Assembly (NCBI GenBank): GCA_937888775.1
Contig: CALAQT010000520.1
Coordinates: forward strand, 1 to 10,886
Length of the DNA: 10,886 bases
Source of the DNA: an uncultured Actinomycetes bacterium
GTDB lineage: Bacteria > Actinomycetota > Thermoleophilia > Solirubrobacterales > Solirubrobacteraceae
Direction of reading: 5' to 3'
Shown here: piece after piece, positions 1-5,959 of the stretch
Layout of the letters: the number at the start of each line of letters is the position of its first letter
How positions within the stretch are numbered: the first letter of the stretch is position 1
The notes under the pieces: model-generated
The model's input: only the letters and a program-made list of their open reading frames with translations
Told to the model about the DNA's origin: nothing
The model's database searches: none
Translations under genes and position numbers: made by a program

Positions 1-2
1 AC

Positions 3-182
3 CCGGTCCCATGGCCAGAAAGCCGAAACCTGACCACATCGATGCCGAGAGAGCCCGTATTCGCCAACGCCTGCGGCCCAACGGTCGTGCTCCAGGTGCT
101 CTACGGCCCCGGCGACACGATTGCGACGTCGAGCGTGCGAACGATCATGATCGGACAAGCAACGATCGAGCGCCCTAAATAG
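3..182 (+). CDS. C-terminal end of an unidentified protein (5' end outside window)
   Basis: Frame 3 is open from the window edge to a TAG at 180-182. From about position 60 the codons end mostly in G or C, and the translation reads like a folded protein end (segments ANACGPTVVLQVLYGPGD and TIATSSVRTIMIGQATIERPK). I do not recognise the family and cannot assign a function. A competing ORF begins with ATG at 11 and ends at 178 (55 aa). Its first 20 residues look protein-like, but its second half has poor third-position GC and is Arg/Asp/His-rich, so I prefer frame 3. The first 60 bases are ambiguous between the two frames. Confidence 0.42.
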   Translation, partial: PVPWPESRNLTTSMPREPVFANACGPTVVLQVLYGPGDTIATSSVRTIMIGQATIERPK

Positions 183-211
183 CGCCGGCGTTTACTGGCG
201 GGCGCGCGCCC
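183..211 (+). terminator. GC-rich dyads after the partial CDS, possible terminator
   Basis: Immediately after the TAG at 180-182 come CGCCGGCG (183-190), a GGCG that can pair with CGCC at 183-186, and the perfect 12-bp palindrome GGGCGCGCGCCC (200-211). There is no T tract. Such GC-rich dyads are common by chance in this base composition, so termination is only inferred from position. Confidence 0.22.
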
Positions 212-305
212 AAACCAACCGCCAACCGCGAGCGCCACTCTTCACGGCCGGTGCGAAGCGATCACGCCGGCGGCTCCGTCGGCTCGTCGCAGTGAGCGTT
301 GGTCG

Positions 306-623
306 GTGAGACGCACCGGCCAGTTTTGCGGGCACCTTCAACGCGACGGCGCCGACGACTGCCGCAGTTGTCCGCTGGTCGATCCCTGCGGACGCTCGCG
401 AGCGTCCGCTGAGGCCGTCCGGCGCCCGAGCTCTGGCCTCTCGGCCGAGAAACCATCAACGAGCTACCGCTTGGTTGGCGCTGCCTGGCTGAATGTGCGT
501 CAACCGGCGGCGGCTCGGCTGATTTGGCTTGATCCGATCGCGCGCAAGAGCTGCGGCAGCGATCGGGGAGAATTGGGGCTACGCGATGACAAAGCAGCTT
601 TTCCCACTTGGTTGCCGACGTGA
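306..623 (+). CDS. Doubtful 105-aa ORF with an N-terminal Cys/His cluster
   Basis: This ORF starts with GTG at 306 and has no visible ribosome-binding site. Its N-terminal part contains FCGH followed by CRSCPLVDPC (about residues 8-28), a spacing that could bind metal, but no family is recognised. Its TGA at 621-623 overlaps the likely GTG start of the next gene (620) in a GTGA arrangement, as in translationally coupled genes. Against it, the rest of the sequence is low in complexity, third-position GC is only moderate, and the opposite strand is also open. If it is not a gene, 183-619 is non-coding. I regard it as slightly less likely than not to be real. Confidence 0.28.
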   Translation: MRRTGQFCGHLQRDGADDCRSCPLVDPCGRSRASAEAVRRPSSGLSAEKPSTSYRLVGAAWLNVRQPAAARLIWLDPIARKSCGSDRGELGLRDDKAAFPTWLPT

Positions 624-895
624 GCTCCAATGACCCGGCGGTGATCGAGGCGGTGTTGCGCGAGCACGTGCAGGGGCAGATCACGCGGCTCGCCGACGGT
701 TTTCACATCGAGGCCGAGATGGCCGGCGCTAGCGCACGAGACCTCAACCGGACGCTGCTTTCAGCGCTGCGGCGAGCGCAGCGAAAGACCCGGCTGCGGT
801 CCGAGTGGACTTCAGCCGGGGTAACGCATCGCTTCTTCGATTACGTACCCAAGGGCAGCCGGCCCGCGCCCGGATCCTCGCCACCGCAGCGATGA
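620..895 (+). CDS. Small hypothetical protein (91 aa)
   Basis: The core of this protein looks genuine: it runs from SSNDPAVIEAVLREHV through HIEAEMAGASARDLNRTLL to RAQRKTRLRSEWT and THRFFDYVPKG. The pattern suggests a small alpha/beta fold with an amphipathic helix rich in Arg and Leu near residues 38-58, followed by a short strand segment ending FFDYVPK. Charged and hydrophobic residues alternate, unlike a shadow ORF. I chose the GTG at 620 because the frame upstream of it (TTG at 608) adds only four residues. No signal peptide or membrane segment is present. The last dozen residues are Pro/Ser-rich and probably disordered. I cannot assign a function. It may be coupled to the doubtful ORF upstream. 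Confidence 0.6.
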   Translation: MSSNDPAVIEAVLREHVQGQITRLADGFHIEAEMAGASARDLNRTLLSALRRAQRKTRLRSEWTSAGVTHRFFDYVPKGSRPAPGSSPPQR

Positions 896-1214
896 GCTCA
901 CGCGGAGGACGTCTCAACTGGGGAACGCTCAACGGACAACGTGAGGGTGCTGCGCGAACGCTCGCATGTGCTGCTTTGCCTACCGGAGCGGCAGCGCCAG
1001 CGCGACTCCGCGTCGCTGCTGGTTCTCGTCCGTTGCGCTAGCCGGCGTCGGCGTCGTGGACACTGTCGCTCCTCGATGTGGAGGCGGTAGGGCCAAGCCC
1101 GGACCACGCGCGTCCGCTCGGTCGGCGAGCAGATGTGGGCTAACGGCTGGTCCGCTCGCCTCGCGGGGCTGACCGCGCGTCTGCTCGGGGCTGTCGTCTG
1201 ATGCTGCGGTGGCG
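896..1214. other. Gene-free stretch between the hypothetical gene and the cupin gene
   Basis: Both strands contain open frames here, but all give Arg/Ser/Ala-rich, low-complexity translations typical of GC-rich shadows. A long minus-strand frame running from the cupin region into it is an antisense shadow. A GAGCAGA near 1128 and a TCTGCTC near 1170 form a 7-bp inverted pair with a long loop, which is too weak to call a terminator for the cupin gene. I see nothing else. Confidence 0.5.
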
Positions 1215-1724
1215 CTAGATCGGCTCGCCGGGGAAGCGCAGATCGAAGCGCTGGATGAGCTCGGGAATGCTGTCGGGGTTCATCTCGAGCTTGTGGCGGA
1301 CGCAGAGCTGGGCCAGGGTCTGTGGGTCGGCTTGTGTGACGCCGCCGAGGTCGACAAGCTCGGCGAAGAATCGCTCGAAGCCGGCGGGCGAGATGATCTC
1401 CAGAAGCCGCGCCGGGAGATCGCCGGCGTTCCAGAAGGTGTGCCACTGGTTGCGAGGCTTGAAGATCAGATCGCCTGGGCCTGCGGTCACGACTTCGTCG
1501 CCCAGCAGCGCCCCGACGCGTCCCTCCACTATGTAGCTGTATTCGTCCTCGTTTGTGTGGCGGTGCAGCGGGGCGGCGAGCGCTCGGGGGGGCATCGGGT
1601 GCTCGACCACCGAGAATCGGTCTCCGGAGTCCTCGCCGTCGAGCATAAACCGAACGCCGATGCTTCCGAGGAACCCGGCGTTGCCGTCCTGGAGCCCCAC
1701 GACCTTCGCGGTTATGGTTTCCAT
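1215..1724 (-). CDS. Cupin-domain protein (169 aa)
   Basis: This is a single-domain cupin, a metal-binding beta-barrel used by many small dioxygenases, isomerases and sensors. Motif 1 reads HRHTNEDEYSYIVEG at residues 54-68, giving candidate metal ligands H54, H56 and E61. Motif 2 runs from G82 to N99 (PGD, then P90 and NQWH), giving H95. All four classical ligands are therefore present. The C-terminal 50 residues form a helical extension (ERFFAELVDLGG, then ELIQRFDLRFPG), seen in many cupins of this size. The ATG is preceded by a good Shine-Dalgarno (GAAAGG, complement of 1732-1737) seven bases away. It is divergent from an intact TetR gene, which probably represses it. The substrate cannot be deduced; a quercetinase-like or other small-molecule role is possible. 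Confidence 0.92.
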   Translation of the reverse strand: METITAKVVGLQDGNAGFLGSIGVRFMLDGEDSGDRFSVVEHPMPPRALAAPLHRHTNEDEYSYIVEGRVGALLGDEVVTAGPGDLIFKPRNQWHTFWNAGDLPARLLEIISPAGFERFFAELVDLGGVTQADPQTLAQLCVRHKLEMNPDSIPELIQRFDLRFPGEPI

Positions 1725-1741
1725 CGCTGCGCCTTTCAGTG

Positions 1742-1766
1742 GACAGTAGTGTCGCGTAGAAGCTAC
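1742..1766. promoter_or_regulatory. Two short dyads overlapping the cupin promoter, possible TetR operator
   Basis: Two inverted repeats lie side by side: GACA-gtag-TGTC at 1742-1753 and GTAG-aag-CTAC at 1756-1766. The second covers the inferred -10 element and the first lies at or just past the expected transcription start, where a TetR-type repressor would block the polymerase. The arms are only four bases long, so this is a candidate, not a demonstrated site. Confidence 0.3.
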
Positions 1767-1788
1767 AGCCGTCAGCCCGCTGTGTCAA
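1760..1788 (-). promoter_or_regulatory. Probable sigma70-type promoter of the cupin gene
   Basis: On the minus strand a perfect TTGACA (complement of 1783-1788) is separated by 17 bases from TAGCTT (complement of 1760-1765), which matches the -10 consensus at three of six positions. The start codon lies 36 bases downstream, with a clear Shine-Dalgarno in between. The -35 match and the spacing are seen directly; promoter activity is inferred. Confidence 0.5.
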
Positions 1789-1804
1789 ACTTCATCGGTC
1801 GGCT

Positions 1805-2425
1805 ATGACGGTCCAAAAGCGTCCGTATCAGAAGAAGCGTCGCGCCGAGCTCGAGGAGCAAACCCGCCGGCGGCTGACCGAGAGCGCCGTCGCGTTGCAC
1901 GGGACGCTCGGACCTTCCCGCACGTCGCTCAGCGCGGTAGCGAAACACGCAGGGGTGCGCCGTTCCACGCTCTATCGCCACTTCCCCGACGAGGACGCCC
2001 TGTTCGCCGCCTGCACGGCGCATTGGATGGCCGACAACCCCCTACCGGACCTCGGCCGCTGGGCGGCGATCGAAGATCCCGACGAGCGCCTCAGCGAGGC
2101 CCTGCAGGAGCTGTACGCTCACTACCGGCGCACCGAGCGCATGATGGACAACCTCCTGCGCGACGAGGACGCGATGCCGATCGTCAAGCGGCTGTTCGGC
2201 GGTTTCCGCGACTATCTAACGGCCGCCCACCAGACACTTATCGCCGGCAGGCGCGCGCGGGGCGCCCCCCGCCAGCGGATGGTCGCCGCGATCGGCCACG
2301 CCCTCGCGTTCGCCACCTGGCGCTCGCTGACTCGCGAGCAAGGACTCGACGATTTGCAGGCTGCCGAGCTCATGTGCCGCCTGGTCAGCGCGGCCTCCCG
2401 CAACTCGGCCGCCGCGCCAGGTTGA
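1805..2425 (+). CDS. TetR/AcrR-family transcriptional regulator (206 aa)
   Basis: The N-terminal DNA-binding domain is intact. A basic tail (KRPYQKKRRAELEE) leads into helix 1, and the helix-turn-helix is SLSAVAKHAGVRRSTLYRHF at residues 41-60, followed by PDEDALFAAC. The remaining 135 residues are helical and divergent, as in TetR ligand and dimer domains, and the total length is typical. The ATG at 1805 has no Shine-Dalgarno. The gene is divergent from the cupin gene 80 bases away, and such pairs are usually a repressor and its target, so I infer that it controls the cupin gene and perhaps itself. The ligand is unknown. Its last 41 bases overlap the tail of the convergent broken TetR gene. 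Confidence 0.93.
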   Translation: MTVQKRPYQKKRRAELEEQTRRRLTESAVALHGTLGPSRTSLSAVAKHAGVRRSTLYRHFPDEDALFAACTAHWMADNPLPDLGRWAAIEDPDERLSEALQELYAHYRRTERMMDNLLRDEDAMPIVKRLFGGFRDYLTAAHQTLIAGRRARGAPRQRMVAAIGHALAFATWRSLTREQGLDDLQAAELMCRLVSAASRNSAAAPG

Positions 2426-3000
2426 GGCGAGGAACGGCTACTGACGCCGGGTTGGTCGGGTTCGCCCGTTCAAGAAGCTGGAAGCAGAGCAGATCGCCCC
2501 GCTCGTGTTGGTCGGGCGTCCAACCGCGGTCGTCGACCCGCAGCCGGTATAGGTTGGGATGGTTGAGCGTCCACAGGATGTCGGTGGCGCGGGATACGTT
2601 CAGACCTGGCCTCAGCGCGCCCTTCTCGTCAAGGACTTGCACGACCGAGCGCTGGTTGTCGTATAACTCGGCCTGAATGTGGCTCCACAGCGCAGCGATC
2701 TCCGGGTCTCCCGCAGCGTAGGACGGCGCGAAACCACGTCCGCTCTCCTACCGGGATCGGCTTTTCGTCGCCGCGAAGGAGCACGTGCCAAAGCGCGAGC
2801 AGAACCCCGCGCTTGGTCTCGAACGCCACGTAGACGGCCTTGAGCGAAACGCCCGCCTCCGATGCGGTCGCTGCCATCGGCGTCGCCGCGTAACCGTGCC
2901 GCTCGAACAGCCGTTGCGCAGCGTCAAGGATCTCCCGCCGTCGTGTCGCTGCCTTGCACCAATAGGAGGCGTCTGGTCGGAGCGGCGCGCGTGATCGCAT
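2385..3000 (-). pseudogene. Broken TetR-family regulator with internal deletion and frameshift
   Basis: The first frame (3000 to about 2721) encodes a good TetR N-terminus: ATRRREILDAAQRLFERHGY, then the HTH MAATASEAGVSLKAVYVAF, then ETKRGVLLALWHVLLRG. After ERTWFRAV the reading shifts frame and continues as AAGDPEIAALWSHIQAEL, DNQRSVVQVLDEKGALRPG and DILWTLNHPNLYRL to LLCFQLLER. Both halves resemble one known actinobacterial TetR subfamily. From memory of that subfamily, about 30-40 residues normally lie between the two halves, so a deletion not divisible by three is the simplest explanation. A W-L pair usually seen before GDLLC also seems missing. Past LLER the frame runs on to 2385, into the convergent TetR gene, suggesting that the original stop was lost. 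The start codon lies inside an inverted-repeat copy (2957-3020). Confidence 0.8.
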
Positions 3001-3020
3001 TGGGTGACGAAGCAGCAGAG
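2957..3020 (-). repeat. Inverted repeat copy B (64 nt), partner at 4847-4910
   Basis: Read on the minus strand, this segment matches 4847-4910 at 59 of 64 positions with no gaps. It contains the shared core GATCACGCGCGCCGCTCCGA followed by CCAGACGCCTCC. The unit also carries short imperfect terminal repeats (CACCCAAT near one end, ATTGGTG at the other). This copy holds the start codon and first dozen codons of the broken TetR gene. Identity stops abruptly after ATTGGTG. Confidence 0.85.
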
Positions 3021-3110
3021 CCGGAGAAATTTGGGGCGGTTGCTGATCAACTGCTCCTCACTGGTTGCCGAGCGGTCGCCTGTGACGAAGGATCGACCTG
3101 GCACTCCGGG

Positions 3111-3149
3111 GGAGTCGCCCTCGTCCGCGGGCCGGGAGGGGGCGACTCC
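3111..3149 (-). terminator. Strong hairpin downstream of the secreted-protein gene
   Basis: GGAGTCGCCC (3111-3120) and GGGCGACTCC (3140-3149) are perfect 10-bp complementary arms around a 19-base loop. The hairpin starts 20 bases past the stop of the minus-strand gene ending at 3170. There is no T tract, as is common for actinobacterial terminators. It also lies upstream of the broken TetR gene and would insulate it. Confidence 0.55.
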
Positions 3150-3169
3150 AGTACCGCCTGCCGGTTGCG

Positions 3170-3547
3170 TCAGACCTTGGTGAACGTGTGCGAGAGTATC
3201 TCCGGCCTGTTGGGGCAGGGGTCGCTGATCTTGGTGAACTTCAGCGTCTTGCCGGACAGCGTGAAGGAGTACTTGCCTGGCTTGTGGCACCCGCTTTTCG
3301 CTGCTGGCTTCTTGAACGTGATCGTGGAGCCCGCGATCCTGTAGGTGCCGCCGGCCTCCTGCTTGCCGTTGAGGTAGACCGTGTCGACGCCTGCGGCGAA
3401 CTTGACCTTCCAAGTGCCTTTGATGCTCGCGGGTTTGGTGATCTTGGTGCTGTAGGTACCCGAGAGCCCCCCGGACGCGAGTGCCATGGGGGCGATGGTC
3501 GCGATGGTGAGTAGCGGGACGATGACGGCGATCCGGCGCTTGAGCAT
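3170..3547 (-). CDS. Small secreted protein of unknown function (125 aa)
   Basis: The ATG at 3547 begins [10 protein letters not shown], a classical signal peptide with a basic start and a hydrophobic core to about residue 20. A likely cleavage site is ALA at residues 22-24, just before SGGLSG. The mature part (about 100 residues) alternates hydrophobic and polar residues in short strands ([59 protein letters not shown]). This suggests a small lipocalin-like or other beta-barrel fold. Two cysteines (C87, C111) could form a disulphide outside the cell. The frame is open a further 35 codons upstream, but that extension is Arg-rich and would spoil the signal peptide. The start codon abuts the truncated kinase on the other strand, so its promoter must lie inside that ORF. 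Function unknown. Confidence 0.8.
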   Translation of the reverse strand: MLKRRIAVIVPLLTIATIAPMALASGGLSGTYSTKITKPASIKGTWKVKFAAGVDTVYLNGKQEAGGTYRIAGSTITFKKPAAKSGCHKPGKYSFTLSGKTLKFTKISDPCPNRPEILSHTFTKV

Positions 3548-3927
3548 TGGTTCAACCCGGGCTGGGTCAGCTCGCAGCGCTGATCGACTCCGCACGCGGC
3601 TCCGGCTTCGCGTGCGAGCTGCGCACGCTCGGCGAGCCGATCGACCTGACACCCGGGGTGGACCTGGTCGTCTACCGGGTGATCGAGGCGCTGCTCAGCG
3701 CCGCCCGCCACCGCTGCAGCGGCACGATCGCGACCCTCCGCTACCAGCCACACGAGCTCGAGCTCGAAATCCGCAGCGACCGATCGATCCCCGACCTCGA
3801 CGAACAGCTACGGGCCATCGCTCAACGAGTCGCGCTCTACGACGGCAGCCTCCAAACCCTCCCCGCGAGCAGCGGCGGGTTCGCCGTGCAGGCCCGATTG
3901 CCGCTCGGGGCGGCAGTCCCGGTATGA
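3547..3927 (+). CDS. Truncated, degenerate histidine-kinase ATPase domain (NarL/DesK type)
   Basis: This is the C-terminal end of a HisKA_3-type sensor kinase with no sensor, no membrane segments and no phospho-accepting His domain. Residues 1-40 ([18 protein letters not shown], then [12 protein letters not shown]) match the linker into the HATPase domain. The N-box region [14 protein letters not shown] (43-56) keeps Glu47 but has Ser where the Mg-binding Asn belongs. The glycine-rich G1 and G2 boxes are replaced by [15 protein letters not shown]. The end ([28 protein letters not shown]) is well conserved. ATP binding is therefore unlikely. The apparent TTG start sits exactly at the divergent secreted-protein start, so the N-terminus was probably lost by rearrangement. 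It overlaps the response regulator in ATGA. It may be a relic, or a retained pseudokinase partner. Confidence 0.72.
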   Translation: MVQPGLGQLAALIDSARGSGFACELRTLGEPIDLTPGVDLVVYRVIEALLSAARHRCSGTIATLRYQPHELELEIRSDRSIPDLDEQLRAIAQRVALYDGSLQTLPASSGGFAVQARLPLGAAVPV

Positions 3928-4616
3928 GCATCGACGTCCTGATCGCCGACGACCAAGCGCTCGTGCGGGCCGGCTTCCGGATGATCCTCGAAGCCAACCA
4001 GAACCTGCGCGTCGTCGCCGAGGCCAACGACGGGGCGGCGGCCGTCGAGGCGACCCGGCGGACCCGGCCGGACGTCGTGCTGATGGACATCCGGATGCCC
4101 GTGATGGACGGCCTCGAAGCGACACGCCGGATCGCGGCTAGCAAAGATCCGCCGCGCGTGCTGATGCTCACGACCTTCGACCTCGACGAGTACGTCTTCG
4201 ACGCGCTCGTCGCCGGCGCCAGCGGCTTCCTGCTCAAAGACGTCGCGCCCGAACAACTCCTGGCCGGAATACACATCATCGCCCAAGGCGACTCACTGCT
4301 CTCCCCCTCATTCACCCGCAGGCTGATCGAGTCCTTCGTACGAAACCACCCCCGCACACCGCAACCACCGCCCGGCCTCGAAGATCTCACCGCCCGCGAG
4401 CTCGAAATCCTCCAACTCGTCGCACGCGGCCTATCCAACGCCGAGATCGCCGAACAACTCGTCATCTCAAGCACCACAATCAAGACACACGTAGCGCGAG
4501 TGCTCGACAAACTCGCGCTCCGCGACCGCGTCCAAGCAGTCGTACTCGCCTACGAAACCGGCATCATCCGGCCCCGGCACCGAGCAATAACGGCACTCGC
4601 CAGCAGCCGTCGCTAG
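3924..4616 (+). CDS. NarL/FixJ-family two-component response regulator (230 aa)
   Basis: The receiver domain covers residues 1-120. It has the acidic pair D9/D10, phospho-acceptor D55 in [14 protein letters not shown]83 in MLTTF and K105 in GFLLKDVAP, so every phosphorylation residue is present. A linker leads to a LuxR-type HTH at about 153-212 ([20 protein letters not shown], then [15 protein letters not shown]). It is a cytoplasmic transcription factor that would normally be activated by a cognate kinase. Its start overlaps the stop of the degenerate kinase fragment in ATGA, so the two are translationally coupled. Because that kinase cannot bind ATP or donate phosphate, this regulator is probably orphaned, phosphorylated by another kinase or by acetyl phosphate, or free of phosphorylation control. 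The length and start agree with the family. Confidence 0.95.
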   Translation: MSIDVLIADDQALVRAGFRMILEANQNLRVVAEANDGAAAVEATRRTRPDVVLMDIRMPVMDGLEATRRIAASKDPPRVLMLTTFDLDEYVFDALVAGASGFLLKDVAPEQLLAGIHIIAQGDSLLSPSFTRRLIESFVRNHPRTPQPPPGLEDLTARELEILQLVARGLSNAEIAEQLVISSTTIKTHVARVLDKLALRDRVQAVVLAYETGIIRPRHRAITALASSRR

Positions 4617-4704
4617 AGCGCCACACCGAGCTAAGCCCCGCCCGCGGTCTCTGCCTCGCATCCGCTGCCCACAGGCGGCAATCTCTGCATCGCGATCGAA
4701 CTCG

Positions 4705-4720
4705 CGGATCCAAGGATCCG
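4705..4720. repeat. Quasi-palindrome CGGATCC-AA-GGATCCG
   Basis: Two perfect 7-bp arms are separated by two bases. The loop is too short for an RNA hairpin terminator, so if it has a role it is more likely a protein-binding site. It sits about 90 bases past the response-regulator stop with no adjacent promoter that I can recognise. Confidence 0.35.
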
Positions 4721-4846
4721 TAGAAGCCGGCACGATGACTAACGCTCGCGCCTCGCGATCCGAGAGCACCGCCCGTACGACGCCCCCGCCGGCTGCCGAG
4801 ACGGACGACTCTCATTCTTCTCATCAGCCAGTCGGGGCTTCTCGTG

Positions 4847-4910
4847 CACTGCTGCTTGGTCGCCCAATGTGATCACGCGCGCCGCTCCGACCAGACGCCT
4901 CCGATTGGTG
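4847..4910 (+). repeat. Inverted repeat copy A (64 nt), partner at 2957-3020
   Basis: It is 59/64 identical to the reverse complement of 2957-3020, ungapped, with mismatches scattered along the unit. It lies 87 bases upstream of the lipoprotein start and points toward it, as copy B points toward the broken TetR gene. Here the position matching the TetR ATG is followed at once by TGA, so this copy does not encode the TetR start. Confidence 0.85.
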
Positions 4911-4996
4911 GACGCAGGCGCCCGCTGGCGCTCAACCTCGTGCCTTGTCAGGAGTCGTTACGCCGGTGTTACCCGTCCTTCGCTACAACCACGTCG

Positions 4997-5512
4997 ATGC
5001 CGAGCCGTCTCACGATCGCGCTGGCAGCCCTGAGCTGCGTCCTGGCCATCGCCGCCTGCGGGTCATCGAGCAAGCCGAAGCCCGCGTCCGAGGCGGGCGG
5101 TTCAGGGCTCGCGTTCGCGAGCTGCATGCGCTCGCACGGGGTGCCGAACTTCCCGGATCCGAGTTCCGGCGGCGGTATCCACATCAGCTCGAGCTCGGGC
5201 ATCAACCCGTTCTCACCAGCGTTCAAGGCCGCCCAGTCGCAGTGCGCCAAACTGCTGCCAGGCGGTGGTCCCGGAGCGCATGGGCCTCCCTCCGAGCAGG
5301 CCAAGCAGCAGATGCTCGCCATCTCCGAATGCATGCGCGCGCATGGCGTTTCGGGCTTCCCCGACCCGACGCTCTCGCCGCCGGCCAACCCGGCCGCGGA
5401 CAGCATCGCGATGGGTCGCGGCGGGGTCTTCCTGGCGGTCCCGCGCACGATCAACACGGCGTCGCCAGTGTTCCGGAGCGCGGGGAAGGTGTGCGGCTTC
5501 GGCGGGCCCTAA
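4997..5512 (+). CDS. Lipoprotein with two CMRxHGVxxFPDP repeats (171 aa)
   Basis: The ATG at 4997 gives a lipoprotein signal peptide: MPSRLTIALA, a hydrophobic core, then the lipobox IAAC with C21 as the lipidated residue, followed by a Ser/Lys/Pro linker. The mature protein is an internal duplication. CMRSHGVPNFPDP (43-55) pairs with CMRAHGVSGFPDP (112-124), and each is followed by a matching helix segment (NPFSPAFKAAQSQC, 70-83; NTASPVFRSAGKVC, 153-166). Each unit thus has two cysteines (C43/C83 and C112/C166), consistent with one disulphide per unit in an exported protein. Such proteins are frequent in soil actinobacteria, especially Thermoleophilia, but their function is unknown to me. 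I rejected the longer frame from 4844 because it would bury the signal peptide and runs through a repeat. Confidence 0.85.
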   Translation: MPSRLTIALAALSCVLAIAACGSSSKPKPASEAGGSGLAFASCMRSHGVPNFPDPSSGGGIHISSSSGINPFSPAFKAAQSQCAKLLPGGGPGAHGPPSEQAKQQMLAISECMRAHGVSGFPDPTLSPPANPAADSIAMGRGGVFLAVPRTINTASPVFRSAGKVCGFGGP

Positions 5513-5526
5513 GCCCCGGGACTTAG
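5509..5526 (+). terminator. Dyad overlapping the lipoprotein stop codon
   Basis: CTAAG (5509-5513, containing the TAA stop) pairs with CTTAG (5522-5526) around a loop centred on CCCGGG. The 5-bp stem and lack of a T tract make it a weak terminator candidate, suggested mainly by its position. Confidence 0.25.
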
Positions 5527-5773
5527 AGCTGAGCGCGGCCCTCGGCGTGCGTTGCCGGGAGCGCATCAAGCCGGGTCGTCGCCGGAGCAGGGATCCAACA
5601 TTCCCTATTCGCCATGCAAGCATCGCGGCGAGCAGTTAGCTGGATCGCGCGCATGCTGCAGGCACAAGAGCAGCAGTGTCGACGGCGTCGACGAGACTGC
5701 CCGTGTTGGTGCAAGGCGACCACGAACGCCGACGTGTCCCAACCGCGCGATCCTGGGCCCGTCAAGTACTCAC

Positions 5774-5796
5774 CGCCCAGCGCTCGGTGCTGGGCG
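5774..5796. repeat. Perfect hairpin CGCCCAGC / GCTGGGCG; core recurs at 6885-6905
   Basis: Eight-base arms flank the loop GCTCGGT. The stretch from 5776 (CCCAGCGCTCGGT, two variable bases, then TGGGCG) matches 6885-6905 at 19 of 21 positions in the same orientation, on the far side of the phosphodiesterase gene. The second copy lacks the base changes needed for a full stem. Confidence 0.4.
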
Positions 5797-5940
5797 CCTC
5801 CAACTATTGCGGGCTGGTGATGACGCGGTCGACGGCGTCGTCCGCCCGGCCTCGAGAGCGGCCCGGACGCCGACGTGTGTGCGATCTTCACACTGGGGGG
5901 CCGGTTGACGATTCACAGAGGGAGTCGGCGCTGACACCGA

Positions 5941-5959
5941 TCTCGCGGAATCCGCGAGA
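5941..5959. promoter_or_regulatory. Perfect 19-bp dyad directly upstream of the phosphodiesterase start
   Basis: TCTCGCGGA (5941-5949) and TCCGCGAGA (5951-5959) are exact inverted copies around a single A. The dyad ends nine bases before the GTG at 5969. Its size and symmetry fit a binding site for a dimeric repressor. A hairpin in the mRNA that hides the start region is the alternative, although a 1-base centre would need the inner pairs to open. Confidence 0.5.

Larger units (their letters stand above)
4617..4996. other. Gene-free stretch between the response regulator and the lipoprotein
   Basis: It holds a quasi-palindrome at 4705-4720, inverted repeat copy A at 4847-4910, and a 45-codon ORF (4736-4873) with Ser/Thr/Pro-rich sequence that I do not believe is a gene. 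The lipoprotein frame is open back to 4844, but the upstream part reads through the repeat and is unlikely to be translated. A TACAAC at 4984-4989 lies seven bases before the lipoprotein ATG and could be the -10 element of a leaderless promoter, though no -35 is visible. Confidence 0.5.

Noticed and set aside
1128..1176. GAGCAGA / TCTGCTC pair as terminator of the cupin gene
   Set aside because: The loop is over 40 bases and the stem only seven; such pairs are expected by chance.
898..1788. Long minus-strand ORF (296 codons) overlapping the cupin gene
   Set aside because: It is very Arg/Pro/Ser-rich and frame-shifted against the clear cupin coding sequence on the same strand; it is a GC-rich shadow.
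2023..2676. Plus-strand ORF of 217 codons across the end of the TetR gene and the broken TetR gene
   Set aside because: Low-complexity Arg/Pro sequence and out of frame with two recognisable TetR proteins.
3486..4616. Response regulator read with a 376-codon N-terminal extension
   Set aside because: The extension is Arg-rich and out of frame with the kinase fragment; the ATGA start at 3924 gives a normal receiver domain.
4844..4996. Longer N-terminus for the lipoprotein
   Set aside because: It would read through the inverted repeat and bury a good lipoprotein signal peptide.
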